NCBI GenBank assembly: GCA_936432065.2
Contig: OW386291.2
Coordinates: 17,647,821 to 17,711,820 of the forward strand
Length of the DNA: 64,000 bases
Reading direction: 5' to 3'
DNA from: Rutpela maculata
Taxonomy: Eukaryota > Arthropoda > Insecta > Coleoptera > Cerambycidae
Shown: piece by piece, positions 22,679-34,711 of the stretch
Layout: every line of letters begins with the position of its first letter
How positions within the stretch are numbered: position 1 is the stretch's first letter
The notes under the pieces: model-generated
Database searches by the model: none
What the model was told of the DNA's origin: nothing
Seen by the model: only the letters and a program-made list of their open reading frames with translations
Program-made: the position numbers and the translations under genes

Positions 22679-23279
22679 CACAGAATCCAAGGTCATTGAT
22701 TCAGAATTGTAAATTAGAGACTATTTACTGATAAACTGAATGAAAATGAATTGCATTAGGTCTTTAAATCCAATTCATAGGAAAGTGATTTACAGGTTCC
22801 ACAATAAAGCCTAGATTTTAACATAATTCATTACCATTTTGAAACATTATGTTTCGATACGATTAATTAAGGATGAATCAATACTAAAATTCCTAACCGA
22901 GCTATACAATATGTATCCTATAATTGCGCAAATAAGGATATTTTTCACGAATAAGATACACTCTGTGATAACTAATACCTTATTAATGATGTCATTTGTC
23001 GAAAATCTATCGGCCTAAAATTATAATACAGACAAAGTCATCAGCAATAGTTACATTAATTAGGTTTAGTGTATTCAATTATAAAAAAAATAATGTATTC
23101 CTTGTGGTATTCCTTAAAAGACGATATACAAATGCATGTTACAATCTGCAATCTGCTTTCTTAGATATGATCTAAATAAAACCTGCCGTGATGCTAATAT
23201 TAAATCTCTCAAGTGTTATAGAGAGATATGATCAAAATTTTTGATCAGTTAGATGAAAAAATGAACAAACTAAAACGTA
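22679..23279. other. AT-rich stretch, nothing recognised
   Basis: About 600 bp between element C and R2. Short ORFs only. Confidence 0.45.
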
Positions 23280-23414
23280 CTCTTCGCCAATTTACTGAGC
23301 TTTTTGTTACACATTTGTTACACATTCTATAGGATACTCTTCGCAGTTAATGTTAGTTTTTGGACATCCTAAATTGTTGTGAAAAAAATTATATGAAAAA
23401 AAAAATGAAAAAAA

Positions 23415-23490
23415 AATCCAACCTCTGTGAGATTCGAACTCACGATCTTTGGATTGCTGAAGCTGAACTAAACTTTAGCCACTGCACATA
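23415..23490 (-). other. tRNA-like Pol III promoter segment inside R2
   Basis: On the minus strand, GTGAGTTCGAATCTCAC (centred 23435) forms a T-arm with a B-box-like GAGTTCGAATC. It is preceded by an A-box-like TGGCTAAAGTTTAG and followed at once by a T run (ATTTTTTTTC), a possible Pol III terminator. The acceptor stem does not pair, so it is not a functional tRNA. The same segment occurs in the R2 copy at 60229-60934. Confidence 0.55.
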
Positions 23491-23522
23491 TTGCTACGAA
23501 AATTGATTGTCTCTGATATATA

Positions 23523-25294
23523 CAGGGTGATTCTTTTAAGGCGGCCATTAGAATAGTTCCCACTGCAGATGAGATAGAGATTTGAGATTTGGTACCCTAC
23601 CATAGTCGACCATTGCGGGTCCGAAAATAATTTCAAGGTGGTGGCACTTCCGGAAATACCGGAAGTCGATATCAACTTGCTTATTTTAAATGGAACATCC
23701 TATATATTTTCAACTTTTCGAAATGATCATAAAATTCTGAGTCAAAACATGTAGCACACCCTATACCTAAACCGAGCAGTTTCGGAGATATTTGACATTT
23801 TATAAAAAATTTAACAGGTGCAATGGTTTGCAAGAACCGTTATAACTTTCTTCGTGTAGGAGATCCTTATTTGCTCTTTGGTACGTAGAAAGAACACAAG
23901 ATGAGCTACTCTCTACAAAAAAAAATAGATTCCGAAATAGCATACCAAGTATTTTATTTTTCACGTTACATTTTGTCAAATCCAAACCTCAAAAATTTTT
24001 TTATTTCAAATGGAACACCCTGTATTTTTTTACAACAAATTATGTTAAATTAAATTGCCATCAACTTACTTACCCATGATTAGAAACAATCATTATTGTC
24101 AGTCATTATTTTATGTTAAAAACACCAGCACGTTTAAATTACACCCACGAAGACTTTTAGGTTTGTTTATTATTTATGGAGAATGTGATAAAGTAATACC
24201 AAGAACATGTAACACATTTGCTACTCGATACCCTCAAGAACAGAAACCATCCACCATCCACTGTAAACCGCATATTGGATAATTTTAGAATATTTGGCTC
24301 TGTCAAATGACACGTGCTAATTTTTTTTATGGCAATCGATGTAGAATTAAATTTGAGGTGGACTTATATCAGCATGTCCTATATCTAACACATGTACTTT
24401 GAATTTTTCGCAAGTTTTTGTTGAAAATTATAATTTATCCAAAAAAACGTAGAAGCCTATGAAACAATTGAAACAGTAAAGTGGGTATCGATTAGCAAAT
24501 GTGTTACATGTTCTTGGTATTATTACTTTATCACATTCTCCATAAATAATAAACAAATCTAAAAGTCTTCGTGGGTGTAATTTAAACATGCTATCATTTT
24601 TTAACAAAAGAGAATGACTGACATTAAATGATTGTTTCTAATCATGGGTAAGTTGATGGCAATTTTTACTAAAAATTCTTGGACATTTAAGAGAATCGCC
24701 AATATTTTGAAAAGTTGTAACTTTAACACCTACAATGCTTATACTAGAAAAAAGGGAATTTCATTTAACATAATTTGATGTAAAAAAATACAGGGTGTTC
24801 CATTTGAAATAAAAAAGTTTTTGAGGTTTGAATTTGACAAAATGTAACGAGAAAAATAAAACACTTGGTATGCTATTTTGGAATCTATTTTTTTTTTGTA
24901 AAGAGTAGCTCTTCTTGTGTTCTTTCTACGTACCAAAGAGCAAATAAGGATCTCCTACACGAGGAAAGTTATAACGGTTCTTGCAAACCGTTGCACCTGT
25001 CAAATTTTGTATAAAAGTCAAGTATCTCCGAAACTGTTCGGTTTAAGTATAGGCTGTGCTACATGTTTTGACTCAGAATTTTATGATCATTTCGAAAAGT
25101 CGAAAATATATAGGGTGTTCCATTTAAAATAAGCAAGTTGGTATCGACTTCCGGTATTTCCGGAAGTGCCGCCATCTTGAAATTATTATTTTCGTACCCA
25201 CAATGATCGACTATGGTAGGGTACCAAATCTCAAATCTCTATCTCATCTGCAAGTGGGAAATATTCTAATGGCCGCCTTAAAAGAATCACCCTG
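23523..25294. mobile_element. 1.77-kb foldback derived from a mariner-like element
   Basis: Arms of 700-800 bp are complementary: both ends begin CAGGGTGATTCTTTTAAGG next to TA, and the arms share CTTCCGGAAATACCGGAAG-like blocks. The spacer, about 250 bp (24233-24486), contains a helix-turn-helix remnant of a transposase. Such a structure is expected when one end of a mariner-like element is copied in inverted orientation. Confidence 0.85.
24170..24320 (+). pseudogene. Transposase N-terminal HTH fragment in foldback
   Basis: In two frames the segment gives CNTFATRYPQEQKPS and then STVNRILDNFRIFGSVK. This is the helix-turn-helix/linker pattern (RYP...P...TV.RI...F...GSV) that precedes the DDE domain in mariner-like transposases such as G. 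A frameshift lies near 24255. No catalytic region follows because the element turns into its inverted arm. Confidence 0.6.
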
Positions 25295-25757
25295 TATATC
25301 TTTCGACAATCTTACATATTTCAACTCATTAGATATATTTTTATGAAATATATATTAGTAAAATGCATAAACAAAAAAAAATATATTATGGAGATAACAT
25401 TTCGCAAGATTTCTATTTAAGTACAAGCGACAAAAATTAAGAGAATATATATTTTTTAAATTAAATAATTAATAACTTGTTTATTTACTGATCGATTTTC
25501 TTCAAAAACGACAGGGTTCTTCCTCTAGCTAACACTAACCTACTTTCCAAATTTCAATACAATCGGACTTCTTTCTTAAGTTATCGTGCTTACAAGAAAC
25601 GTGACGGATGAACAGACAGACGGACGGACAGACGGACATTTTGAAAGTTGTTCAGAATTCGTTCACTAACACAATGATTTTTTCTCTACGAGAGCGATAT
25701 TTACGATTTTAAAAATGTGCCGATCAAATACAACATACTCTTCATTTTTGCGAAGAG

Positions 25758-27582
25758 TATAATAATAGATCAGAACTGTATAATTGTTATCATTGTAGAA
25801 TGTAGACAACATGTAGTATTGTTGTTTGCATAAAAACTGGTCATACGCAGATTACAGTAACGTATATACATCGATGTAGAAGTAGTAGAATGTTCTTGTA
25901 AAAAATGTATTCATAGTAGTTGTTCCATTAATTTGCCCTTTTCAGTTTTGCTAGTCCTCGCCTGAAAACATAGAAAGGATACGAGATTCGATGCTGGATT
26001 GTGTAAATTGCCTCTCAAGTTTAGATTTGTAGCTACTAGAGATTAATGTGAATTGGTTGTCGGGAGGATCGGCCAAATCAAGTTTCACACTTCAACTATT
26101 TTATTGTAACTTAATTCGTCCCATTGTTCCCAATTTTAATGACTACTGGATGTGTGTGATATTGGAGCAGGTCCAAAGATTTTAATTAAAATACAACGAA
26201 TTATTGTTATGTTATATAACATCAGTGTAATGGGTTATTTCTCATTAAAAAGTTTTACTCCAATAACTTCTAACCTACTTTACATTTCTAAGACAAGCTT
26301 ATATGATGCATAAGTCATACATTCGGCTGCATTTTTATGGAATTGTTTTAGTGACTGTGATTTTTACCTTATTAGAGATATACAGGACCTTCTGCTATAA
26401 CTTTCCAAACATAGAATCTCGCGTATCTTGTGACCTGCAATATTAGTTAAATTGGAACAAAAGTCTATATTTCTTGGTATCGTCCTGGTGTCAACAGAAT
26501 TTAATTACCTTAGTTTTTTAACCGGCACAAAAAGAAGGGGTGTTATAAAATTTGTCGACAAAATTATATCACTTATGATATTATGTATGACAATTTTAAA
26601 TATTCCTACTTATTTACTGTAACTTTTTGCTTTTTTGTAACATATGTAGATACATGAAAGGTGTCTTTTTTTATAAATTCGGATTTCTCCTTTACCAAGT
26701 TTTATGGTTCCTTCTTTCTGAAATTTAAGTGTACAAAATATGTCAAAAGTGAACAAACTAACATCTATTAAATGTGTTTAAAGTTAATACGATATTAACC
26801 CATGCATATAGCACTGCACGTATTGCCTATGACAGGATATTTTATGATTTATAACAGATATTGGAAAACCTAATAGAATATTAAAATACCACGCGTGACG
26901 TATCTCATATTTTAACTATTTTCAAGCTATTCCTAAAACAGGAAAACTGCAATGGGTTGAAAATTATGCAGTTGGTGTATGCGGTAACCGAGAATCAATG
27001 ATGCCATGAATAAAATATTTTATTCAACTTTTATGTTCATATGTTTTTCCACTTACCGCGAATTGAAAATATCACTTGCAAAATGTTGGATTAGAAACTT
27101 CCAATCTAATATTATATTGAAAAAGAATGATGCTCTGTTATTATTATAATTGGTCTGTATTAGTAAGCACTTTTTTTTTCTAATAATATAATTTTATAAA
27201 TAGACATTTATTACACGTTATTCATCTAAGGCAACGTGAATGGCGCTGTAAAATCATGTTAATTTAAAATTGCACTAACGATAAAATTACATTTCCTACA
27301 GAGCATATGTGCCATTAATTAGTTAGTTGTAAACTCTTACTAAAGCCAATTGGAAAGTCATAAAAAAGGCCAAATGCACTGACGTTTGATCTGTGCCGCT
27401 ATTAAAGTACCGCCGCGGTAAAGATACAGATACAGTGATTTGAAAGCCCTTTCTGCCCTGAATACTAAACGGTTAAAATTTTTCAAAATTATCGATTTGT
27501 CTTCGGGATTATTTGATTTCAAATTATGAACTCGTTCTTCGTTTGTAGTTAAAAAGAAATTCAATTGTTCAATCTGCCCTTA
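25758..27582. other. AT-rich stretch with a weak LINE relic
   Basis: Around 26095-26240 the plus strand reads LIRPIVPNF and LEQVQRF, similar in pattern to the post-thumb region of LINE reverse transcriptases (L.RPI.., LE+VQR.F), but a stop follows the F. The rest has no recognised gene. Confidence 0.4.
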
Positions 27583-28060
27583 CAAAAATGGGAAAAGTGT
27601 AGAAAAAATATTGAAACATCAAAATTTAACATCAGAAGAAATTTTTATTAGTTCAACAAATGCTCAAATTGTTTCTTTCTAATAAGCCTGTAGAATACAC
27701 GTTTTTCTTAAGAAGTAGGTTTCGTTCTGCGGAATACGCAGATAATTTTTATTCTACTTTTCATCAGCCTCCTATACCACCTAACATATCTCATTTGTTT
27801 TCAGTTTAAGCTGGTTTGTGAATTGTCATTGTGATTCAAAATAAACATTGGTTGTACAAAAATGGCTTACTCTATTGCAGAGAGGGTCGAAATGATCGCT
27901 TTGTTTTTCAAAAATGGTGAGTGCGGCAATGGTGCGGCAGATTTATTTAATCAAGAGCACCCCGGTAAACACGTAGAAAGAAAATACATGTTGGAATTGG
28001 TCACGAAGTTTAAAGAAACAGGTTTCAGTAGCCAATAAAAAACGAGACCCTCAACGTGAA

Positions 28061-29967
28061 TGTTGTAGAACTCTCCAAAATCGTCCTAAGTTGAAGACAG
28101 AATCAAAATTCGACTTAGGCAAAAATTTCATTTAAAGACATTTTTAAGAGTCTGCAGAGGCACAGATCAGTCCATAAGGACCGTTTTGGGTTCTATAAGG
28201 CATTGGAAATGACCAGGTGAAAATTCGAAGAAACACCGAATTTTCACTTAGGAAAAATGTTTTTGGTTCAGGATATGAGAGCAGAAGTATATAATGACGA
28301 ATATTTATGAATAATATACTTTTTCAAAGGTACCACAAATTGGACTTGAATCGATTTATCGAAAGTACGCCAAAATTTCACTTGCAGACTAATTTTTCAA
28401 AACTGCGTTGAAATTTGGCTTGAAAATCGATTTTTCAAAAGTACGCCAAAATTTCACCCGCAGATTAATTTTTCAAAACTACCTTGAAATTTGGCTTGAA
28501 AATCGATTTTTCAAAAGTACGCCAAAATTTCACCCGCAGATTAGTTTTTCAAAAGTACCTTGAAATTTGGCTCGAAAATTGATTTTTCAAAAGTACGCCG
28601 AAATTGGTCTTAAAATAGATTTTTCAAAAGTACCACAAAGTCAGTTTAAAAAGTACCACGAAAATATACTTTGAAATATTTTTTATTTTTTATTCCTCCA
28701 CCGAAGACATTACCTTTGATGTACGGTCATTGAAAGCCTAATTTTAAAGTATGAGCATAAAATTTTAGCGATGCACTGCATCCAAAAGGCAAAATAGAAG
28801 ATTTTGACAAAGCCGGCGGTAGTGCCGATAAGCAAAAATTGATAAAAATCAATGCACATGTACAAGGCCGGTTTCTCGCATAGAAAGAGTTGGGATTGAC
28901 TCAGCGGCTCGCAATTTGGTTGAGCGCGTTGAGTGGTCCAGACAAAGCAATGGTAGGAAAGCCGATAGCATGGCTTTCCAAATGACAAAATTATAGAGGA
29001 AAACGCCTTGTGCATAAAAATCCAAAAATTCAATTTTGCCTAAAAGTCGCTCGAAGGGGGGTTGCTGCCATATCGATAATATTGAACAACTTCATAGGAG
29101 CAAGTAAATCGTGGACTGATCGAACTCCATTAAACTTATGCAGTTATAAGTCCTCACGAATGTGTTTGAGTACGTGAATCTCCACGATACAAGAACTTTA
29201 AAGCTAAGTAGTCTCTAGCGAAACTAAATTCATTTAGTAAAACTTTTTTAAGTTAATTTCAGTCAGCCGTAATTATAAGTTACAAATAGTCTCAGACTTC
29301 TCTAAAAAGCTCGCATTTTGATTCTGAGAAGATATGTATGAATCTTTTCTACCTAATCGATCGTTAGCGTAAGCGCTCTCGTTTGTATGGTCTGAAAGCC
29401 ATTACCTTGATTGGGGAAGGCACGATTCTTATCTTGAGAATTTTGTATAACCGCTTCTGTTAAATAAACGGATTCTTTGAACTATTGTTTCTTAATTGAT
29501 CTTGAGGCCTGTTGACGGTCTATAATCCCTGGAACTTTCGTATCGAAAACCGGATGTATCGAGTTAATTCACATTAACGCTTGACCTTCTAGTTGCCCTA
29601 CGGAAGTTTGATAGGGATTTTTTTATGCGTTTTTTGAGAAACAGAGTCCGTTATTAGCAGCCCAAAACGTGGATTCCGCGTACCAAAACTAATCCCTCCG
29701 CAGAGAAATTCTTCGGTTGGGATTTTTGTATGCAAAAATTCAGGAAATTAAGAGGTGCCTAAACCCCTAACGAGGGAATTCAGGTTCAGAGAGAGCGTCA
29801 TTACCGATCTGTGGTAGTGCAGCCTTGGTCCATTATCCGGCTATCGAAGTGCATCTTATCTCGAACCCGCCTGGGAGGTAGAAGACGGGGTAATACGCGA
29901 CTGGCGCCCCCTGAGAAATAAATTGGTGTCGCGTCATTTTGACGCCCGGTAGAGGCGTTCTTCTGCA
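28061..29967. mobile_element. 1.9-kb TG...CA insertion, probable solo LTR
   Basis: It starts TGTTGTAGAAC and ends GTTCTTCTGCA, and is flanked by TGAA on both sides (28057-28060 and 29968-29971), interrupting the G transposase. TG/CA ends with a 4-bp duplication fit an LTR. An AATAAA lies at about 29463. No gag, protease or RT motif was found inside, so a solo LTR or TRIM-like element is more likely than a complete retrotransposon. A 107-codon minus-strand ORF (28710-29033) has no known relatives. Orientation uncertain. Confidence 0.6.
28330..28640. repeat. 76-bp tandem repeat, about four copies
   Basis: GTACGCC recurs at 28365, 28441, 28517 and 28593, a constant 76-bp period. Each unit contains CAAAATTTCAC and two ATTTTTCAAAA words. 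Located in the 5' third of the putative solo LTR. Confidence 0.85.
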
Positions 29968-30939
29968 TGAACTGCGGGTGGCAAATGAGGCTACTTTGGT
30001 TGAACTTTTGGGACATGTGACTGTAGACCCAACTCTAAGTACGAGGAAATTAGTCACTGTAACCAACATTCCTAGAACTACTATTCGACGAATCCTGAAG
30101 CAGCATAAATTTCATCCGTACAAAATTCATTTAGTACATGAGCTGAATGAGGATGATTTCGATAGACGACAGCAGTTTTGGGAAGTTATGAAAGAGATAA
30201 TAGATGCGGATGCGAATTTTCTTTTCAACATTTGTTTTTCTGACGAGTGTACATTTTTCTTAAACTCTACTGTAAATAGCCGTAACTGTCGGTTTTGGTC
30301 TGACGTGAATCCAAGAATTCCCCACGAAGTGCATACTCAACATCCACTGAAACTAAATGTTTGGGCCGGTATTTTTGGAGACCGCATGATTGGTCCCATT
30401 TTTATTGATGGTAATCTGACGGGCGAACGTTACCTCGAAGTGTTGGAAGATCTTGTCCAACCATTGCTTTTAGATATCGTCGAAAATGATGATCGTTATC
30501 TAGAAGACCATTTGATTTTCCAACAAGATGGAACTCCACCTCATTATGCGCTTGCTGTTCGGGAGTATCTGGACAGAGTGTTCCCGGGACATTGGATTGG
30601 ACGAAGAGGTGCTCTGGAATGGCCGGCTCGCTCACCAGATTTAAGTCCTCCGGACTTTTTCTTGTGGGATCATCTGAAAAGGAAAATTTACGCAACGGAA
30701 CCAGGGTCTCTGGAAGAGTTGCGTCGACGCATTGTTGAAGAATGCCGCCAAATTACGCCACAAATCCTCCAAAATGTAAGTGAACGTTTCGAGCAGAATT
30801 TGTATCATTGTATGGAAGTTGGTGGCGCACAATTTGAGCATTTGTTGAACTAATAAAAATTTCTTCTGACGTTGAATTTTGATGTTTTAATTTTTTTTCT
30901 ACACTTTTCCCATTTCAATAAACCTGAAAACAATCATGC

Positions 30940-31125
30940 ACTCACATAGAGAATCGAGACCTTTAAAATGACCGTAATTTTTGTTTTTGTTGGGGGTTGT
31001 TGGGGCTAGGGGGTTGACCTGACAAAGTCAAATTTGACATCAAAATGTGCCGTTCAAAAGATAAAAGGTGACGTGTTTCAGGATTTTTCCCCACCTTAGT
31101 TAATCTGGGTGGTTTTCATGTGGAC
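30940..31125. repeat. Left of two similar sequences flanking element D
   Basis: Shares with 34300-34480, in the same orientation, CATAGAGAATCG, TTGCTGGGGCTAGGGGGTTGA-like text and CAAAGTC..TTTGACATCAAAA. Direct, not inverted, so D sits between two related repeat copies rather than one simple target. Confidence 0.7.
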
Positions 31126-34100
31126 TAGGGTGGCCCATCTCTATAGGGGGTGAATTTTTTTTGCGTATTTTTTAAGTCTCACTCCACGAAAATATACTAT
31201 TATACTAGGAATAATTTATGTCAAAGTTTCAGATAATTCGGTGAACGGTAACCCGCATTTAGGTACAAATTTGTAGATAAGATTTTATTACGGTAACCCG
31301 TGCCGCATTCAGGTAGAAATTTATAGATAAGGTTTTATTACGGTAATACACTTAAATTTTACTTAAAATACAAATATCTACCTCTTTTCTCATAATGTTT
31401 TATTGGTGTAATTATTTCCTAGAAATTATTTGTTTTGGAAGTTTGGAAATATAATGCACCTACGGTAGGTTTTTATGTCAGTTTGCAATTGTGTTTTACA
31501 GTGGTGACATTATAAGTTCTAGCATACGTTCCTTTTTGAAAAAACATTTAACGATGGCTGATGTTAGATCCTTACGAAAGGATACTTTCATTTACTTAGT
31601 TGGACACTATTCGTCACAAATCATTGGCAATAAATTGCCGTCTAATAGACAGGTATTACAAGTGCTCTTTTATAACATTCGTGAAGTGAAGCTAAGTGTA
31701 CATGAAAGTGCTAAATTGACAATAAAAGAGGTGTCAGTTTTTTGGGATAAAGCTCGCATTCCGACACGTCAGGATTTTCATTGTGTTAAACAACTAGATA
31801 AACTTTATGCAGAGTGGAGGAACTTACAAAAATCGGCTAAAAGGGCCAGTGCGGGAGTAAAGAAAAAAATTTCGTTGAAAAATTGGACGATCTTTTTGAC
31901 ATTTCTCATGCAAATGCATTGGAGTTGATGAAAATAGATGAAGATAAGCAGTTTTTAATTAACCAAAGAAAAAAGGGACGTCCTGGATTTATGCATGGTA
32001 TCGAAAGAAGAAGAAGAAGGAAAATCAGCTGAGGAGAAATTACAGAAATTATCCGAACGAATGCAACGAAGTCAACAAGAAAAAGCTAGATTAGAGGAAA
32101 CAGTCACCTGTCCATCATCAAGTAGTAATTGAGCCGACTCCAACGAAAATGAAGATGAAATAATCGAAGCCCAAGAAGAGTTGTTACAAGACCAGCCTGG
32201 CCTGTCACAGCCAAAAAAGAGGAGATTGTATGGAACATGTAACATCATCACACCAAAAATAGCCGCTGCATTTGATGCTTGCAAAATAAGCGACAGGTAT
32301 AGAGTCCATATTTTGACGGCAGTAGCAGAAGCACTAGGACATGACACCACATTTTTGTCCATCAGCAGAACCACACTTCAGCGCTCTAGACAATGCATCC
32401 GCGAAGAAAGAGCTGAAATATTAAAAACTGCCTTCGGTAATTCTGAATTGCCGGCCCCAGTCATCCATTGGGATGGAAAACTTTTACCTTCTCTCACTGG
32501 AATGGGAAATATCGATAGACTTGCTATCTTAGTTACTAGTGGAGATATTGAACAACTACTTGGAGTACCAGCTTTGCCCAATTCAACTGGAAGAGAACAG
32601 ACTGAAGCAGTTTATGATGTGCTTTGTGAATGGAATTTGGACGAAAAGGTAATAGCTTTGTGTTGTGATACAACAGCATCAAATATGGGTTATATAAATG
32701 GGGCAGCCACACTATTGCAACAAAAATTAGAAAGAGATATTCTATATTTTCCTTGTAGACATTATATTTTTGAAGTGGTTTTGAGAAGTGTATTTGACAC
32801 AAAAATGCCTTCCTCATCTGGTCCAAATGTGCCATTATTTAAACGTTTTAGGGAATTTTGGAATAAAATAGATCAAAATAAACTAAAAACTGGATTTCAG
32901 GTATCAAAAATTAAACACATTTTACAACCAGTTAAAGCCGAAATTGTAAAGTTTCTAAATGCAGCTTTAACTTTGCAACAGCCTCGTGGTGATTATAAGG
33001 AATTTTTAATGCTTTCTAAACTTTTTGTTGAAGAAGAGCCCACTCACACGACATTCTATCAACCAGGGGCATTTCATCATGCACGTTGGATGGCCAAAGC
33101 CATTTACTGTCTAAAAATATTTTTTTTCCAAGATCAGTTCCAACTAACTAAAAAAGAAAAAATAGGTATTGAAGATATATGTCTCCTGTCTGTAAAGGTT
33201 TATGTAAAGGCCTGGTTTACAGCGTCATTTGCTAGTAAAGCACCGCTTCATGACTTAGACTTTTGTAAAGAACTCGTTAATTATCAAAATATTGACAAAG
33301 AAATATCTCAAGCCGCAAGTAGGAAAATAGTGAACCATTTGTGGTACCTCAATTCAGTAAATGTTGGCTTATCTTTCTTTGATGACGATATTTCAGTTAC
33401 CACTAAAAGAGAAATGGTTAAAGCTTTGAATAGGAAAGCACCGAGAGTATTAAACGACTTATGATTAGTAACATTACTGACGTTGAAAACAAGGAAATTC
33501 AGGACTTCATATGCGAGAACACTAAACAGTTTTTCAAAAATTAGGTTTGTCTATGAAATTTTTGGAAAATGATCCAACAACATGGAGGAAAAATGAAAGT
33601 TATACCCGATGTTTCAATATTGTAAACAAAATTAAAGTTGTAAATGATGCCGCTGAGAGAGGAATCAAACTTATTACTGACTATAATGACATTTTAACAA
33701 AAAATGAAGACCAAAAACAGTTTTTACTTCAAGTTGTAAATGATTATAAATCACAGTTTCCAAATGTAAAAAAAGAAACCCTGTCGCATGCTTTGGCCTA
33801 GTGCAAAGAATATTGTTTTTATTACTATATGTTTTGTAGATTTAGGATAATATTTGGTACTATGTATGAAAAAAACGTTTCATAATAAAATACACAAAGA
33901 TAAAACGAGAGTTTTATTTCAAAAACTTCTAGTCTAGTTTTCTTAGACTACGAATTTACAGTAGTATGACACATGTCATAGTCACAACAGATAATGTCTT
34001 TGATATTTGTATGACTTGATTAGTCATTCTAAAGATAAATGTTGCCGATTAAAAAAAAACAATGCATCAACCAAAGAATGTAAATAATTCCATTTACTTT

Positions 34101-34249
34101 TATTATTGCATAATAATGCATTCTGCGGCACCCCTTGCCTTCAATTTGCCTCAATAATATTTTGAGGGGACTGTTTTTTCTTCAAATGGAGCCATTTGCA
34201 GGGGGTGAGAAATAAAAAATTTCGATTTCGAAAAAGATGGGCCACCCTA
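31126..34249 (+). mobile_element. Element D: AGGGTGGCCC-type DNA transposon
   Basis: TIRs TAGGGTGGCCCATCT at 31126 and the complement ending 34249 bound 3.1 kb. A single plus-strand gene (31554-33801) fills most of the interior. The flanking TA could be target or TIR. The same terminal word occurs at 19872 and 34482-34495, so this family is multi-copy here. Confidence 0.75.
31554..33801 (+). pseudogene. Transposase-like protein of element D, several frameshifts
   Basis: The N-terminus from ATG 31554 is helical, with FWDKARIPTRQD. A frameshift near 31870 leads to KLDDLFDISHANALELMK, and a further break lies near 32025. A long open frame to 33462 contains IHWDGKLLP, IEQLLGVP, CCDTTASNMG, CRHYIFEVVLRSVF and FHHARWMAKAIYCLKI. 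The C-terminal piece after about 33470 contains VNDAAERGIKLI and ends TAG at 33799-33801. WDG, CDTTASN and CRH resemble the spaced Asp and C/H elements of hAT-like RNase H transposases. That is inference: the proteins are common in arthropod repeats but I cannot assign a named superfamily. At least three frame disruptions. Confidence 0.65.
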
Positions 34250-34711
34250 AATTGTGGACAAATGAAAAATTGAAAAAAACTAATTTTGACCATGCTGTCG
34301 CATAGAGAATCGGTCTTTCCCTATTTAAATTCTTGAGTTGGAGGTTGCTGGGGCTAGGGGGTTGATGTGTCAATGTCAAGTTTGACATCAAAAGTTGTCC
34401 TCCAAAAATCAAGAATCGACCTGTCCGAGCGTTTTTTCAAGAAACTAGTCTAAGTGTCCCAAAACAGGCGTGTTTCGTTTTCAATGGCCCACCCTACTAT
34501 ACTAGAATGTTGTTCTTCAGTTAATTACATAATATAGCGTCATACTCAAATTTTAAATTTTGAGATATTTTACACTAAACTAGTGTTTGAGTCTGCCTTC
34601 GCATTAATAAATAAGAGGAATGAAACAGATTCTTGATTCGGTGTCCTTTAACATTTATTATTTATTAATTTTATCTCATCCATATAAAATGGTAATTAAA
34701 GCATAATAATT
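34250..34711. other. Right flank of D, including a second AGGGTGG terminus
   Basis: Contains the direct repeat of 30940-31125 and, at 34482-34495, AATGGCCCACCCTA, the complement of a TAGGGTGGGCC end. No gene. Confidence 0.55.

Larger units (their letters stand above)
23280..25757 (-). mobile_element. R2 MITE split by a foldback element
   Basis: Termini CTCTTCGC at 23280 and GCGAAGAG ending 25757 are each flanked by TA. Compared with the complete plus-strand copy at 60229-60934, the internal parts are collinear in reverse: the ATTCTATAGGATACTCTTCGC block, a tRNA-like box, then a CTAACACTAACCTACTTTCC block, GACAGACGGACGGACAGACG and a terminal hairpin. The foldback 23523-25294 interrupts it at a TA. 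Confidence 0.8.
27862..30853 (+). pseudogene. Mariner-like transposase of element G, split by insertion
   Basis: ATG 27862 opens MAYSIAERVEMIALFFKNGE, followed by the HTH linker EHPGKHVERKYML and FKETG. A single extra T near 28024 shifts the frame just before the insertion. After the insertion (28061-29967) the frame resumes and runs open to TAA at 30851-30853. Catalytic region: FSDECTFF, FQQDGTPPH and RSPDLSPPDFF. All three Asp are present and the last two are 41 residues apart, a DD41D-like arrangement. It is the best preserved catalytic domain in the window, but insertion and frameshift make it inactive as it stands. Confidence 0.85.
27583..30918 (+). mobile_element. Element G: Tc1/mariner-like transposon
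   Basis: TIRs of about 85-90 bp (27588-27672 and 30829-30914, starting ATGGGAAAAGTGTAGAAAAA) are flanked by TA (27581-27582, 30919-30920). The right TIR overlaps the last codons of the transposase. Without the 1.9-kb insertion at 28061 the element is about 1.43 kb with a single gene. Confidence 0.85.

Noticed and set aside
23415..23490. Functional tRNA gene
   Set aside because: T-arm and A/B boxes are present, but the acceptor stem does not pair and the segment is repeated within R2.
29830..29925. TGGCGCCC near 29909 as a retrotransposon primer-binding site
   Set aside because: It lies inside the TG...CA insert, not after an LTR end, and no gag follows.
30402..30841. Minus-strand ORFs of 97 and 66 codons
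   Set aside because: Shadows of the G transposase coding strand.
32072..32835. Minus-strand ORFs of 67-100 codons
   Set aside because: Antisense of the element D gene.
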